The notes beneath the pieces are model-generated. The model did not search any database. It saw nothing but the letters and a program-made list of their open reading frames with translations, and was not told the origin of the DNA. A program made the translations under genes and the position numbers. 64,000 bases of DNA from Blautia hydrogenotrophica DSM 10507 (GTDB lineage: Bacteria; Bacillota; Clostridia; Lachnospirales; Lachnospiraceae): positions 1,798,001 through 1,862,000 of the forward strand of contig NZ_CP136423.1 in assembly GCF_034356035.1 (NCBI RefSeq), in the 5' to 3' direction. Shown piece after piece: positions 45,165 to 54,203 of this stretch; position 1 is the first letter of the stretch, and each line of letters begins with the position of its first letter.

Positions 45165-45280
45165 TTTCTTCAGTTTTCGTACAGAAAATTTTACTGCACA
45201 CTGAGGCTTTTTGGCATCAGGTTGTAAAAACCTGGCCTGTCTGATTTTACCAAATTATCAGACGTCTTTTTTATTTCCCT
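45165..45280 (-). promoter_or_regulatory. Structured leader upstream of rnfC
   Basis: Two adjacent hairpins lie in the leader on the minus strand: GTCTGAT/ATCAGAC (about 45240-45263) and CAGGTT/AACCTG (about 45223-45238). A longer-range CTCAGT/ACTGA pairing may also form. On the plus strand the first hairpin runs into TTTTTT like a terminator, but no plus-strand gene precedes it. No known riboswitch consensus was recognised. Confidence 0.4.
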
Positions 45281-45338
45281 GGATATACTATACAACTTTT
45301 TCTACAAAAAATCACTATTTTTTTTTGAGATTTTGGTA

Positions 45339-45344
45339 TATAAT
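45339..45344 (+). promoter_or_regulatory. Putative -10 box of the ribonuclease H-like gene
   Basis: TATAAT lies 30 bp before the ATG at 45375, which has an AGAAGGAG ribosome site. No good -35 is seen. Confidence 0.4.
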
Positions 45345-45374
45345 TAAGTACAATTTTAGAAGGAGAAGAAAAGT

Positions 45375-46379
45375 ATGATTGTTAAAAACTCCCCAATTAC
45401 AGAGGGTTTAGAGGCATTTGATATTGTTAATTTATTGTCTTGTCAAAGCAAACATAAGTACGTTTTATTGGACATAGAAACCACTGGTTTTACTCCAAAA
45501 AATTCACAGTTATATATGATTGGATGTATCCATTTTTCAGAAAATTCATGGATTCAAACACAATGGTTAGCCGAAACTTTTGATGAAGAGTGGAAAATTT
45601 TGCAGGAATTTCTGACGCATTTTCAGGGGAATTTTCACTTCATCACTTACAATGGAGACCGTTTTGACCTGTCCTATCTCACAGACAAAAAATCTCAGTG
45701 CCAATGCATCAAAGCGCTGCCTTGGCAGAGTTCTTTAGATCTTTATAAATTATTAAAACCTTATAAAAAAATGCTAAATTTTTCACACATGAAGCAGAGA
45801 GATCTGGAAAATTTTTTGGGATTTAACAGAAAATACGATGTGAGTGGCAAAGAATGTGTCACAATTTATCAGAGGTTCCTCCGGGAAAATCAACCAGAGC
45901 AGGCTGAAATCTTGCTGAACCACAATCGCCAGGATCTCCTGGGATTGCTGAAAATTTTATCTATGCTCACCTACACCCTGCCTTCTGCCGGGGATTTTCA
46001 GATTGAGGACTTAAGCACAGATCAGCAAAGTTTTAAAGCAGTTCTTCGTCTTCCTCACAAGCTACCGAAATCTTTTTCCTGGGAGGACGAGTTGTTTCAC
46101 CTGCAAGGGGATAAAGAGATGTTGGCATTTAAGACCCCCCTGTCCCAAGGCCGCCTTAAAAAGTTTTATCCGAATTACAGCGATTATTTTTATCTTCCCG
46201 GAGAAGACATGGCTGTTCACAAAAGCCTAGCCACATACATAGATCGCTCTAAAAAGAAAAAAGCTACAGCCAGAACCTGCTATACCTGGTTTGACTGTAA
46301 CTTAAACTTCTTAAATGATATTCCGACTGTAAAAGACTGGCTGACGGATTATTTTCGGCTCGCCGTCTCCTGCCAATGA
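45375..46379 (+). CDS. Ribonuclease H-like exonuclease-domain protein (YprB-like)
   Basis: A 334-residue protein whose N-terminal half is a DEDD-type 3'-5' exonuclease fold: DIETTGF (motif I), TYNGDRFDLSYL (motif II) and HNRQDLLGLLKI (motif III). The C-terminal about 130 residues are unassigned. It matches the YprB family, probably acting on nucleic acid. It stands alone on the plus strand and its first 400 bp look more AT-rich than flanking genes. Confidence 0.85.
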   Translation: MIVKNSPITEGLEAFDIVNLLSCQSKHKYVLLDIETTGFTPKNSQLYMIGCIHFSENSWIQTQWLAETFDEEWKILQEFLTHFQGNFHFITYNGDRFDLSYLTDKKSQCQCIKALPWQSSLDLYKLLKPYKKMLNFSHMKQRDLENFLGFNRKYDVSGKECVTIYQRFLRENQPEQAEILLNHNRQDLLGLLKILSMLTYTLPSAGDFQIEDLSTDQQSFKAVLRLPHKLPKSFSWEDELFHLQGDKEMLAFKTPLSQGRLKKFYPNYSDYFYLPGEDMAVHKSLATYIDRSKKKKATARTCYTWFDCNLNFLNDIPTVKDWLTDYFRLAVSCQ

Positions 46380-46425
46380 CTTTGAAAGCTCCCACATAAA
46401 ACGGTGAGCTTTTACTTTTTCCCTA

Positions 46426-46890
46426 CTATTGTTTTCCGACCAGCATAAAATTTACTGTCGCTGTGGCAATGACATTTCCGCTGTTCTCCGAGTAACAATT
46501 AGTAGTCAGATTCACCAATCTCTTTCCCATACGGTCGATTTTGGCCTTCACCAGCATCGCATCTCCATCCATGGCAGGTGAAAGATAATTGATATTGATG
46601 CTGATCGTGGGAGTTATCGTATGATTTGCAAAATGGCTGGTAGTGATACCGCTGGTGGTGTCGATGGCAGAGGCGATAATTCCGCCGTGCATACTTTTCA
46701 TGTGATTCAGCTCCCAGTCTAAGACCGGATAACGCACTGTGACAGATCTCTCCTCGTAGTCCCAGTCATAAAACTCCATTTTTAGTTTCTGGTAGAGGTG
46801 ATCTGGCTGCCTACTCTCAATCTCTTTGATATTTTGGCGAATCTCTTCCTCCATCTTTTTGATTTCTTCTGTCGTCTTTACTTTCCCCAT
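46426..46890 (-). CDS. PaaI-family hotdog thioesterase
   Basis: Small acyl-CoA thioesterase of unknown substrate. The ATG ending at 46890 follows AAGGAGAG and gives 154 residues. The active-site region SMHGGIIASAIDTTSG fits the family, with the catalytic acid expected in SAIDT. An N-terminal helix (TTEEIKKMEEEI) precedes the hotdog fold. It is separated from the S1 gene by repeat E2c. Confidence 0.85.
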   Translation of the reverse strand: MGKVKTTEEIKKMEEEIRQNIKEIESRQPDHLYQKLKMEFYDWDYEERSVTVRYPVLDWELNHMKSMHGGIIASAIDTTSGITTSHFANHTITPTISININYLSPAMDGDAMLVKAKIDRMGKRLVNLTTNCYSENSGNVIATATVNFMLVGKQ

Positions 46891-46917
46891 AAAAGTCTCT
46901 CCTTTTCTATGTATAGG

Positions 46918-47105
46918 AACAAAGTGTGCAAGCCCACTTTGGCTCCTCCATTCCCTCAATCTTGAGGGGTACAACCCCACTTTGTGCGCCGAACGCAGCC
47001 GCCTGCGGCGGATACCTCTTGTGTGAGTGCGCATCCACAGCGGAGCGTTTTTGCTATAGGAAAAAGCTTTCACGCATTAGCGTAATAATGTCTTTCCTAG
47101 AACAT
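46918..47105. repeat. Mosaic structured repeat E2, copy c
   Basis: About 190 bp between the S1 gene and the thioesterase gene. It carries AAAGTGTGC/GCCCACTTT, CCGCCTGCGGCGG, the core GCGCATCCACAGCGGAGC, a T-run, and the end stem TATAGGAAA/TTTCCTAGA around AGCTTTCACGCATTAGCG. It lies in the same relative position as the other copies: after a gene's 3' end and before the next start. Confidence 0.7.
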
Positions 47106-47111
47106 AATCGA

Positions 47112-47139
47112 ATAGAGCGGGATAACTATCCCGCTCTAT
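47112..47139 (-). terminator. Hairpin downstream of the S1 gene
   Basis: A perfect 13-bp stem ATAGAGCGGGATA/TATCCCGCTCTAT 56 bp after the S1 stop. No T-run follows, so it may stabilise the 3' end rather than terminate by itself. Confidence 0.5.
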
Positions 47140-47194
47140 CTAAGCATCTCCGTATTCAGAGATCATCTCCATCTTCTATATGCAAATCTGCATA

Positions 47195-48301
47195 TTACTC
47201 CTCTTCAGCCGCTGCATCCTCTTCGGCAGATTTCTCATCCGCAGGTTTTGCCGCCTCTAGAGCTTTCATACTCAGGCTGATCTTCTTTTCCTCACCGTTA
47301 AAGTCCACAACTTTAGCCTGAATTTCCTGGCCAATATTTAATACATCAGCAGGCTTCTCCACATGCTCTCTAGAAATCTGAGACACATGAAGCAGAGCAT
47401 CTACTCCAGGTGCCAACTCAACAAACGCGCCAAAGTCAGTCATTCTCGCAACTTTTCCAGTAATCACATTTCCAACTGCAAATTTCTCAGCAGCTGTCAA
47501 CCATGGATTCTCTTCCGGAAACTTCAGACTCAGAGCAATTTTATCGCCGTTGATATCTTTGATTAACACTTTGACGGTATCCCCAACTTTAAAGACTTTC
47601 TTAGGATTCTCCACTCTTCCCCAGCTCATCTCTGAGATGTGAAGCAGTCCGTCCGCTCCGCCTAAGTCGATAAATGCGCCAAAATCCGTCACATTCTTAA
47701 CCACACCTTCTACGGTATCTCCTACGGAAATTCTAGCCATCAATTCTTTCTGCTTCTCAGCTTTCTCAGCCAGCAGAAGCTGCTTACGGTTACCAATAAT
47801 TCTTCTTCTCTTTGGATTAAACTCTGTGATTAAGAATTCAATTTCCTGGTCTGCATATTTGCTCAAATCTTTTTCATAAGTATCAGATACCAGACTTGCC
47901 GGTATAAAGACTCTTGCCTCATCCACAACAACACAGAGACCACCATCCAGTACCTGAGTCACTGGAGCTCTCAGAACCTCCTGGTTCTCATACGCCTCTT
48001 CCAGTCGTTTGTTGCCCTTTTCTGCCGCCAATCTCTTATAGGTAAGTACAACCTGTCCCTCACCGTCGTTTACCTTCAGGACTTTCGCTTCCATGGAATC
48101 ACCCACATGCACCACATCCTGCAATACAATACTCTGATCATTTGAGTATTCATTCTTCGTAATGATACCGTCTGCCTTATATCCGATATTCAGAATAATC
48201 TCATCATCTTTTACATCAATGACGGTACCCTGGACAATCTCTCCATTTCTGATAGTTTTTAATGACTCCTCCAACATCTGTTCAAAACTTAATTCTGACA
48301 T
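47195..48301 (-). CDS. rpsA: 30S ribosomal protein S1 (four S1 domains)
   Basis: RNA-binding protein that helps mRNAs onto the ribosome. The 368-residue form has four S1 domains, the short type found in Firmicutes; domains 3 and 4 have the clear VTDFGAFIDLG and MTDFGAFVEL motifs, and the start has NGEIVQGTV. The ATG ending at 48301 follows GAGGAGG. It overlaps the ispH gene by 20 bp; ispH-S1 linkage is a clostridial hallmark and in some species the two are fused. The C-terminal tail is Ala/Glu-rich. Confidence 0.92.
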   Translation of the reverse strand: MSELSFEQMLEESLKTIRNGEIVQGTVIDVKDDEIILNIGYKADGIITKNEYSNDQSIVLQDVVHVGDSMEAKVLKVNDGEGQVVLTYKRLAAEKGNKRLEEAYENQEVLRAPVTQVLDGGLCVVVDEARVFIPASLVSDTYEKDLSKYADQEIEFLITEFNPKRRRIIGNRKQLLLAEKAEKQKELMARISVGDTVEGVVKNVTDFGAFIDLGGADGLLHISEMSWGRVENPKKVFKVGDTVKVLIKDINGDKIALSLKFPEENPWLTAAEKFAVGNVITGKVARMTDFGAFVELAPGVDALLHVSQISREHVEKPADVLNIGQEIQAKVVDFNGEEKKISLSMKALEAAKPADEKSAEEDAAAEEE

Positions 48302-49133
48302 GCTTTTGAACCTCCTCAATAATTTTGTTTGGGGTGGATGCCCCTGCTGTAATACCTACGCAACTACTGGATTGGAACATTTCAGAATCCAAGTCGACAG
48401 GTGACTGTATATAGTAAGTATTTCCACATTCACATTTTGAGATTTCATACAACTTCTGTGTATTCGAGCTATGCTTGCCGCCGATTACCAGCATGGTGTC
48501 CACTTCTTTTGCGATCTGTTTCGTTTCCCTTTGCCGATCCTCTGTAGCATTGCATATGGTATTTAAAACATTATTATCATACCTCTTTTTTTCAAGAATT
48601 TCAACTAAATCTTTAAATTTGTTGTAATTAAATGTCGTTTGGGACACAATACACACAGGATTGCCGTTCATAGCCTGATATTCTTCTGCTTCTTCCACAG
48701 TTTCGATTACCACAGGCTTCGACACTGACCATCCGCAGATTCCTTCCACTTCCGGATGTTTCGCATTTCCAATGATGACAATATTTTTCCCCGCCTTGCT
48801 CTCCCGCTCCACGATCTTGTGAATTTTCAGCACATTAGGGCATGTCACATCCACATAGGACAGTCCTAGGCTCTCCATCAGCTCATAGACCGCCCTTCCC
48901 ACCCCGTGAGAGCGGATGACAACAACCCCATCTCTGACAGAGTGTAACTGTTCGATGTTCTCAATTACTTTTACTCCCTTTGCTTCTAAATCTCCCACTA
49001 CAGACTCATTATGTATAATGGGCCCTAAGGTATAGATAGGCTTTTCCTGGGACTCAATCAGCTCATATACCTTATCCACAGCCCTCCTCACACCGAAACA
49101 AAATCCTGCATGCTCTGCAACTTTTACATTCAT
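48282..49133 (-). CDS. ispH: 4-hydroxy-3-methylbut-2-enyl diphosphate reductase IspH
   Basis: Last step of the MEP isoprenoid pathway, reducing HMBPP to IPP and DMAPP with a [4Fe-4S] cluster. The three cluster cysteines sit in GFCFGVRR, VTCPNV and NTICNATEDRQ. The motifs IRSHGVG, VSQTTFN and a glutamate-rich region are also present. The 283-residue length is normal. It overlaps both cmk (4 bp) and S1 (20 bp). Confidence 0.96.
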   Translation of the reverse strand: MNVKVAEHAGFCFGVRRAVDKVYELIESQEKPIYTLGPIIHNESVVGDLEAKGVKVIENIEQLHSVRDGVVVIRSHGVGRAVYELMESLGLSYVDVTCPNVLKIHKIVERESKAGKNIVIIGNAKHPEVEGICGWSVSKPVVIETVEEAEEYQAMNGNPVCIVSQTTFNYNKFKDLVEILEKKRYDNNVLNTICNATEDRQRETKQIAKEVDTMLVIGGKHSSNTQKLYEISKCECGNTYYIQSPVDLDSEMFQSSSCVGITAGASTPNKIIEEVQKHVRIKF

Positions 49134-49804
49134 CTTTGCTCACTCCTCGCTCGGTACACCGCCATAATTTTTTCCACAACCTCGTCGATTCCCAAGTCAG
49201 AAGAGTCTACTAGCACCGCGTCATCCGCCTGGCACAGAGGAGAAATTTCTCGTTTCATATCCCTCTCATCTCTGAGGATAATGTCTCTTTCAATCTCATC
49301 TAAATCACAGGAAACTCCTTGTTTGACAAGTTCCTGATAGCGCCTGAGCGCCCGAGTGCGTGCACTGGCTGTCAGATATATTTTTACGCCGGCATCTGGC
49401 AGTACTTTCGTCCCGATATCCCTTCCATCCATAACGACACTGTTGGTCCTCGCCAAATCCTGCTGAAGCTGCATGAGCTTCTCGCGGACTTTTGGATTTG
49501 CCGAACTCACAGAGGCCATATTACCTACCTCTTCCGTGCGCAATTGCCCCGTCACATTCTCACCATTCAACAGCACCTGCTGTTCTCCGTTTTTGTGAAT
49601 GATAGAAACATCTGCACTCTGACAGGCGCTCTCCATGGAAGCTGAATCTTCTGGGCGGATATGATTTCTCAACAGATACAGGGCCATAGCCCGGTACATC
49701 GCTCCAGTGTCCACATAGATAAAGGACAATTCTTTTGCCACTCTTTTGGCAATCGTACTTTTGCCGGCACCTGCCGGTCCGTCAATTGCAATATTTGTAA
49801 CCAT
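49130..49804 (-). CDS. cmk: Cytidylate kinase
   Basis: Phosphorylates CMP and dCMP. The P-loop GPAGAGKST begins the 224-residue protein; YVDTGAMYRA and VMDGRDIGTKVLP are the nucleotide-binding motifs. It is part of the YhiN-like, cmk, ispH, rpsA cluster conserved in Clostridia. Confidence 0.96.
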   Translation of the reverse strand: MVTNIAIDGPAGAGKSTIAKRVAKELSFIYVDTGAMYRAMALYLLRNHIRPEDSASMESACQSADVSIIHKNGEQQVLLNGENVTGQLRTEEVGNMASVSSANPKVREKLMQLQQDLARTNSVVMDGRDIGTKVLPDAGVKIYLTASARTRALRRYQELVKQGVSCDLDEIERDIILRDERDMKREISPLCQADDAVLVDSSDLGIDEVVEKIMAVYRARSEQR

Positions 49805-49815
49805 TGATTCCTCCT

Positions 49816-51048
49816 TTATTTTAGTGCCTGCGCAGCCAGGAAGGCTGTTGACCAGGCAATCTGAAGATTATATCCTCCAGTCACCGCGTCCAAGTCCAAG
49901 ACTTCCCCGGCAAAATACAGACCTTTCATTTTCTTTGATTCCATTGTTTGGGGATGAACTTCTTTGACAGAAACTCCTCCCCTGGTAATGATCGCTTCTT
50001 TAAACTCTCCAATTCCCGTAATTGTGAAAGGAAAAGATTTTATCAACTGTCCAAATGTCTGCCTCTCTTTTTTGGAAATGTCGTGTACTTTTTTCTCTGG
50101 CGGGATTCCACTCAGTTCTACCACAACCGGAGTCAGAGAAGACGGAAAAAGACCAGAGATTACATTTTTGAACTGTTTGTTCTTCCCTTCTTCAAAATCC
50201 CTCAAAATTCGCCGATCTAACTGCTCAGCTGAAAGTCCAGGCTTCAAATCCAAAGAGGCTAAGAGTACCTCACCCTTTTCCAAATATCTTCCAACTCGGC
50301 TACTGGCAGATAAAATCATAGGTCCTGTAACCCCGCAATGGGTAAACATCATCTCTCCGAAATCCTCATAGACTTTTCGAGAATTCCGAAAAATTGTCAA
50401 AGAGACATTTCTTAAAGAAAGGCCTTGTAGTCTGGGGATATAGTCCTCCTTGGCCGTCAACGGAACCAAAGAGGGGGCTAGAGAGGTTACGGTATGTCCA
50501 CACTCTTTTGCAAACCGGTATCCGTCTCCCGTAGAACCTGTGGATGGATAGGACAGTCCTCCAGTCGCTACTAGTACATGTTCTGATGGCACAAAAACAC
50601 CACCTTCCAACTCTATCCCTCTGATTTGCTCCCCCTCACAGAGCAGCCTTTTTACCTCTGTGTTCAGATGAATCTGCACACCTGCACGCTGCATCTGTCT
50701 TGCCAGACCACTGATGATGTCCGAAGAGTGATCTGACTTTGGAAAAACGCGGTTCCCCCGTTCCACTTTCAAGGGCACATCTGCCTCCTCAAAAAAGCTC
50801 ATCACAGCCTGGCTAGGGTAGGCATAAAATGCACTGTAGAGAAATTTAGGATTGCTCACAATGGCAGAAAACAATTCTTCTGTGGCACAGTCATTGGTCA
50901 GATTGCAGCGTCCTTTTCCTGTGATATACAGCTTCTTCCCCAATTTTTCATTTTTCTCAAAGAGATGGACCTCATGCCCTCCTCTAGCTGCATGTACCGC
51001 GGCCATCATTCCGGCTGCACCACCCCCCACGATCAAAAATTTTGCCAT
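49816..51048 (-). CDS. YhiN/HI0933-family FAD-dependent oxidoreductase
   Basis: A 410-residue flavoprotein with the dinucleotide motif IVGGGAAGMMAA at the N-terminus, the GKGRCNLTN family motif and a C-terminal EVLDLDAVTGGYNLQIAW motif that closes the FAD site. Members are called aminoacetone oxidase-like or Rossmann-fold oxidoreductases, but no physiological substrate is settled. It is the first gene of the cmk-ispH-rpsA cluster. Confidence 0.88.
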   Translation of the reverse strand: MAKFLIVGGGAAGMMAAVHAARGGHEVHLFEKNEKLGKKLYITGKGRCNLTNDCATEELFSAIVSNPKFLYSAFYAYPSQAVMSFFEEADVPLKVERGNRVFPKSDHSSDIISGLARQMQRAGVQIHLNTEVKRLLCEGEQIRGIELEGGVFVPSEHVLVATGGLSYPSTGSTGDGYRFAKECGHTVTSLAPSLVPLTAKEDYIPRLQGLSLRNVSLTIFRNSRKVYEDFGEMMFTHCGVTGPMILSASSRVGRYLEKGEVLLASLDLKPGLSAEQLDRRILRDFEEGKNKQFKNVISGLFPSSLTPVVVELSGIPPEKKVHDISKKERQTFGQLIKSFPFTITGIGEFKEAIITRGGVSVKEVHPQTMESKKMKGLYFAGEVLDLDAVTGGYNLQIAWSTAFLAAQALK

Positions 51049-51140
51049 GTTTCGTATTCCTTTCTCTATTTTCTCACATATACCTGCTATTATACCAGAA
51101 GGACAACTTCAATTCCAGTAAAATTCACCGCTCATCGCGT

Positions 51141-51180
51141 ATAAAAGAGGAGACCTGCCTCAAGCAGACAGGTCTCCTCT
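51141..51180 (-). terminator. Terminator of the decarboxylase operon
   Basis: A perfect 12-bp stem AGAGGAGACCTG (51146-51157)/CAGGTCTCCTCT (51169-51180), followed on the minus strand by TTTTAT. It ends 13 bp past the oadA-type stop. Confidence 0.85.
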
Positions 51181-51193
51181 AACTTTATAATTT

Positions 51194-52606
51194 TTAAACA
51201 GGATAAGCTCCATTTTGGGTATCCGCCATCTTAGCGTCCACTTTCGTCTTCTGTGCTTCACGGTACTTGAAGAAATCCGTCGCAACCTGTGGGAACAATG
51301 CGTAGGACAGAACATCCTCATCTTGCTCCTTGTACTTAGCCATCTCACTTTCCAAAGTCTCCAGCTCGTTGTCAATCAGATCTGCTGGGCGGCAGGTGAT
51401 CGGCTCCTTATCTCCAATACATTTTTTCACAACCTCTGGGTCAAAGGGTTTTACCGTAGCGCCGTATTCACCGCTTAAGATTCCCTTCGTCTCTTTTGTA
51501 ACCATCTTGTAGCGCTCGCCCATGATAACGTTAAACACAGCCTGAGTTCCCACAATCTGGGAGGATGGAGTAACCAATGGCGGCTCGCCTAAGTCTTTTC
51601 GCACTCTCGGAACTTCCTCCAAAACCTCATAGAATTTATCCTCCGCATGCTGCTCTTTGAGCTGAGAGGTCAGGTTTGAGAGCATACCGCCTGGTACCTG
51701 GTACAGCAAAGTCTTGATATCCACACCCATATTCTTTGGATTTAGCAGACCGCTGTCCAGAGCCTCGTCACGAATTGGACGGAAATAATCGGCGATCTCT
51801 GCCAGCAGATTCTGGTCATAGCCTGTGTCGTATTCTGTGCCCCGGAAAGTCTCGACCATCACTTCCGTAGCCGGCTGGGAGGTGCCCAGCGCAAACGGAG
51901 ACATTGCGGTGTCAATGATGTCGACACCCGCCTCCACAGCCTTCATATAAGTCATGGAAGCCACACCAGAAGTGTAGTGTGTGTGCAAATCAATGGGAAT
52001 CTTCACCGTCTCTTTGAGGGCCTTTACCAGCTCCGTAGCCTTATAAGGCAACAACAGGCCAGCCATATCTTTAATACAGATGGAGTTCGCCCCCATCTGC
52101 TCAATCTGCTTTGCCTTCTCTGTCCAGTACTCCAGAGTATAGGCATCTCCCAGAGTGTAGGACAAGGCCACCTGAGCGTGAGCATTCTCTTTGTTTGCCG
52201 CAGTCACAGCGGTCTGCAAATTACGCAGGTCATTCAGACAGTCAAAAATACGGATAATGTCAATTCCATTTGCCACAGATTTTTGAACAAAATACTCTAC
52301 CACATCGTCTGCATAGGGACGATATCCCAGAATATTCTGTCCTCGAAAAAGCATCTGCAACTTTGTATTTTTAAAGCCATCACGCAGTTTGCGCAGTCTC
52401 TCCCACGGGTCTTCTTTCAGGAAACGCAAGGAAGCGTCAAAAGTAGCTCCTCCCCAGCACTCCACAGCGTGGTAGCCGACTTTGTCCATCTTATCAATAA
52501 TCGGAAGCATCTGTTCCGTTGTCATTCTTGTTGCGATCAGAGACTGATGCGCGTCACGCAGAATCGTCTCCATTATTTTAACAGGTTTTTTCTGAATCTC
52601 GGACAT
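51194..52606 (-). CDS. oadA: Oxaloacetate/pyruvate carboxyltransferase (OadA, 5S type)
   Basis: Biotin-dependent carboxyltransferase that moves CO2 between oxaloacetate and enzyme-bound biotin. The TIM-barrel starts with LRDAHQSLIATRMTTEQM and includes WGGATFDASLRFL and the CIKDMAGLL lysine motif, all typical. At 470 residues it has no biotin domain of its own; the biotin is on the separate 124-residue protein. It is the last gene of the operon. Confidence 0.93.
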   Translation of the reverse strand: MSEIQKKPVKIMETILRDAHQSLIATRMTTEQMLPIIDKMDKVGYHAVECWGGATFDASLRFLKEDPWERLRKLRDGFKNTKLQMLFRGQNILGYRPYADDVVEYFVQKSVANGIDIIRIFDCLNDLRNLQTAVTAANKENAHAQVALSYTLGDAYTLEYWTEKAKQIEQMGANSICIKDMAGLLLPYKATELVKALKETVKIPIDLHTHYTSGVASMTYMKAVEAGVDIIDTAMSPFALGTSQPATEVMVETFRGTEYDTGYDQNLLAEIADYFRPIRDEALDSGLLNPKNMGVDIKTLLYQVPGGMLSNLTSQLKEQHAEDKFYEVLEEVPRVRKDLGEPPLVTPSSQIVGTQAVFNVIMGERYKMVTKETKGILSGEYGATVKPFDPEVVKKCIGDKEPITCRPADLIDNELETLESEMAKYKEQDEDVLSYALFPQVATDFFKYREAQKTKVDAKMADTQNGAYPV

Positions 52607-52642
52607 CTTAATTCCTCCTATAAATTTTCTGCGGCGACTCGC

Positions 52643-53791
52643 TTATACACCGAAAATCGCCATGAAAGTACCGGCTGCTACTGCCGTACCGATAACACCT
52701 GCCACATTCGGTCCCATGGCATGCATGAGAAGGAAGTTCGTAGGGTCAGCCTCAGCTCCTACTTTCTGGGACACACGAGCCGCCATAGGAACTGCGGACA
52801 CACCGGCAGAGCCGATCAATGGGTTGATCTTGCCTCCTGAGAGCTTGCACATCAGTTTACCCAGCATCACTCCTCCAAAGGTACCAAAGGAAAAGGCCAC
52901 CAGACCTAAAATAACGATCTTAATGGTATCCCAATTCAAGAATGCCTCGGCACTGGTGGTAGCACCGACAGAAGTACCCAGAAGGATAACCACGATATAC
53001 ATCATCGCATTGGAAGCAGTCTCTGTCAGCTGTTTTACGACACCACTCTCGCGGAACAGATTTCCCAGCATCAACATACCAACCAGTGGAGCGGTAGTAG
53101 GAAGAATCAGACACACAACTGCTGTGATGATGATTGGAAACAGAATTTTTTCCAGTTTTGATACCGGTCTTAACTGTTCCATCTTAATCTTACGCTCTTT
53201 CTCCGTCGTGAACATCTTCATAATCGGAGGCTGAATAATTGGCACCAAAGACATATAAGAATAGGCTGCCACTGCAATGGGGCCCATCAACGATGTCTGC
53301 CCCAGCTTGCCGGCCAGGAAAATAGACGTCGGTCCGTCAGCTCCGCCGATGATAGAAATCGCTGCCGCAGCTTTTCCGTTGAATCCAAGGAAAATTGCCA
53401 AGAAGTAAGCCACATAGATACCCAGCTGTGCTGCCGCACCCATTAGGAAACTTTTCGGATTTGCAATCAGTGGCCCAAAATCCGTCATAGCTCCGACTCC
53501 CAGGAAGATCAGGGAAGGAAGGATGCTCCATTCATCCAACAGATAGAAGAAATGCAGAAGTCCCGCAGCTCCCCCGGATGATTCTTCCGCTGACAAAATA
53601 ATATCTGGATAGATATTTACCAAGAGCATACCGAAGGCAATTGGCACCAGCAGAAGAGGTTCGTATTCTTTTTTGATTGCCAGATACAGGAAGATGCAGG
53701 CTACCACAATCATCACATAGTTTCCCACGGAAAGATTAAAAAAGGCAGTCTGATTCACCAGATTTGACAATGTATCACTTATATAAGACAT
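52643..53791 (-). CDS. oadB: Sodium-translocating decarboxylase subunit beta
   Basis: Membrane subunit that decarboxylates carboxybiotin and pumps sodium outward. The 382-residue protein has about nine membrane segments and the GGADGPTSIFLAG motif with a conserved Asp. A GSAGVSAVPMAARV motif appears near the C-terminus. It fits OadB, GcdB or MmdB; those families cannot be split from sequence alone. Confidence 0.93.
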   Translation of the reverse strand: MSYISDTLSNLVNQTAFFNLSVGNYVMIVVACIFLYLAIKKEYEPLLLVPIAFGMLLVNIYPDIILSAEESSGGAAGLLHFFYLLDEWSILPSLIFLGVGAMTDFGPLIANPKSFLMGAAAQLGIYVAYFLAIFLGFNGKAAAAISIIGGADGPTSIFLAGKLGQTSLMGPIAVAAYSYMSLVPIIQPPIMKMFTTEKERKIKMEQLRPVSKLEKILFPIIITAVVCLILPTTAPLVGMLMLGNLFRESGVVKQLTETASNAMMYIVVILLGTSVGATTSAEAFLNWDTIKIVILGLVAFSFGTFGGVMLGKLMCKLSGGKINPLIGSAGVSAVPMAARVSQKVGAEADPTNFLLMHAMGPNVAGVIGTAVAAGTFMAIFGV

Positions 53792-53812
53792 TTGTCTACC
53801 TCCTGATGTGTA

Positions 53813-54187
53813 TTAGTCCATTGTCGCAAGCACATCTCCGTTTTCTACCGCTGCGCCTTCTGAGACGTCAATGCTTGCAATCGTTCCATCCTGCGGAGCT
53901 ACAACCGGAATCTCCATTTTCATGGATTCCAAAATCACAATATTGTCTCCTGCTTTCACAGACTGTCCCACAGATGCCTCTACTCTGAGGACTTTTCCTG
54001 GCACAGAAGCATTCACTTTGACAGAACCAGCACCTACGCTCGCTGCAGGAGCTGCAGCCGCAGGAGCTGCCTTCGGTGCAGAGACTGCTTTTGTAGCTGC
54101 CTGAACGACTCCGTCTGTGGTCCCCTCTTCTACTGTCACCTGATATACGTTTCCATTTACTGTAATTGTATAATTTTTCATGGTCAA
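53813..54187 (-). CDS. Biotin carboxyl carrier protein of the decarboxylase
   Basis: Carries covalent biotin between the transferase and the membrane pump. The 124-residue protein has an N-terminal segment, an Ala/Pro-rich linker (residues 36-54) and the biotinyl domain with the motif ESMKME, biotin being attached to Lys90. This is the GcdC/MmdC-type gamma subunit, and it explains why OadA has no biotin domain. Confidence 0.93.
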   Translation of the reverse strand: MTMKNYTITVNGNVYQVTVEEGTTDGVVQAATKAVSAPKAAPAAAAPAASVGAGSVKVNASVPGKVLRVEASVGQSVKAGDNIVILESMKMEIPVVAPQDGTIASIDVSEGAAVENGDVLATMD

Positions 54188-54203
54188 TTCCTCCTAATTT
54201 ATC

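Noticed and set aside
45240..45270. Plus-strand intrinsic terminator (hairpin plus T6)
   Set aside because: No plus-strand gene lies upstream; the hairpin makes more sense as part of the minus-strand rnfC leader.
25238..47105. E2 copies as CRISPR or tRNA-like loci
   Set aside because: No regular short repeat-spacer pattern, no tRNA cloverleaf or conserved arm bases, and only one unit per site.
51977..52840. A 287-codon plus-strand ORF
   Set aside because: Antisense to the oadA/oadB junction with no recognisable motifs and no ribosome site.
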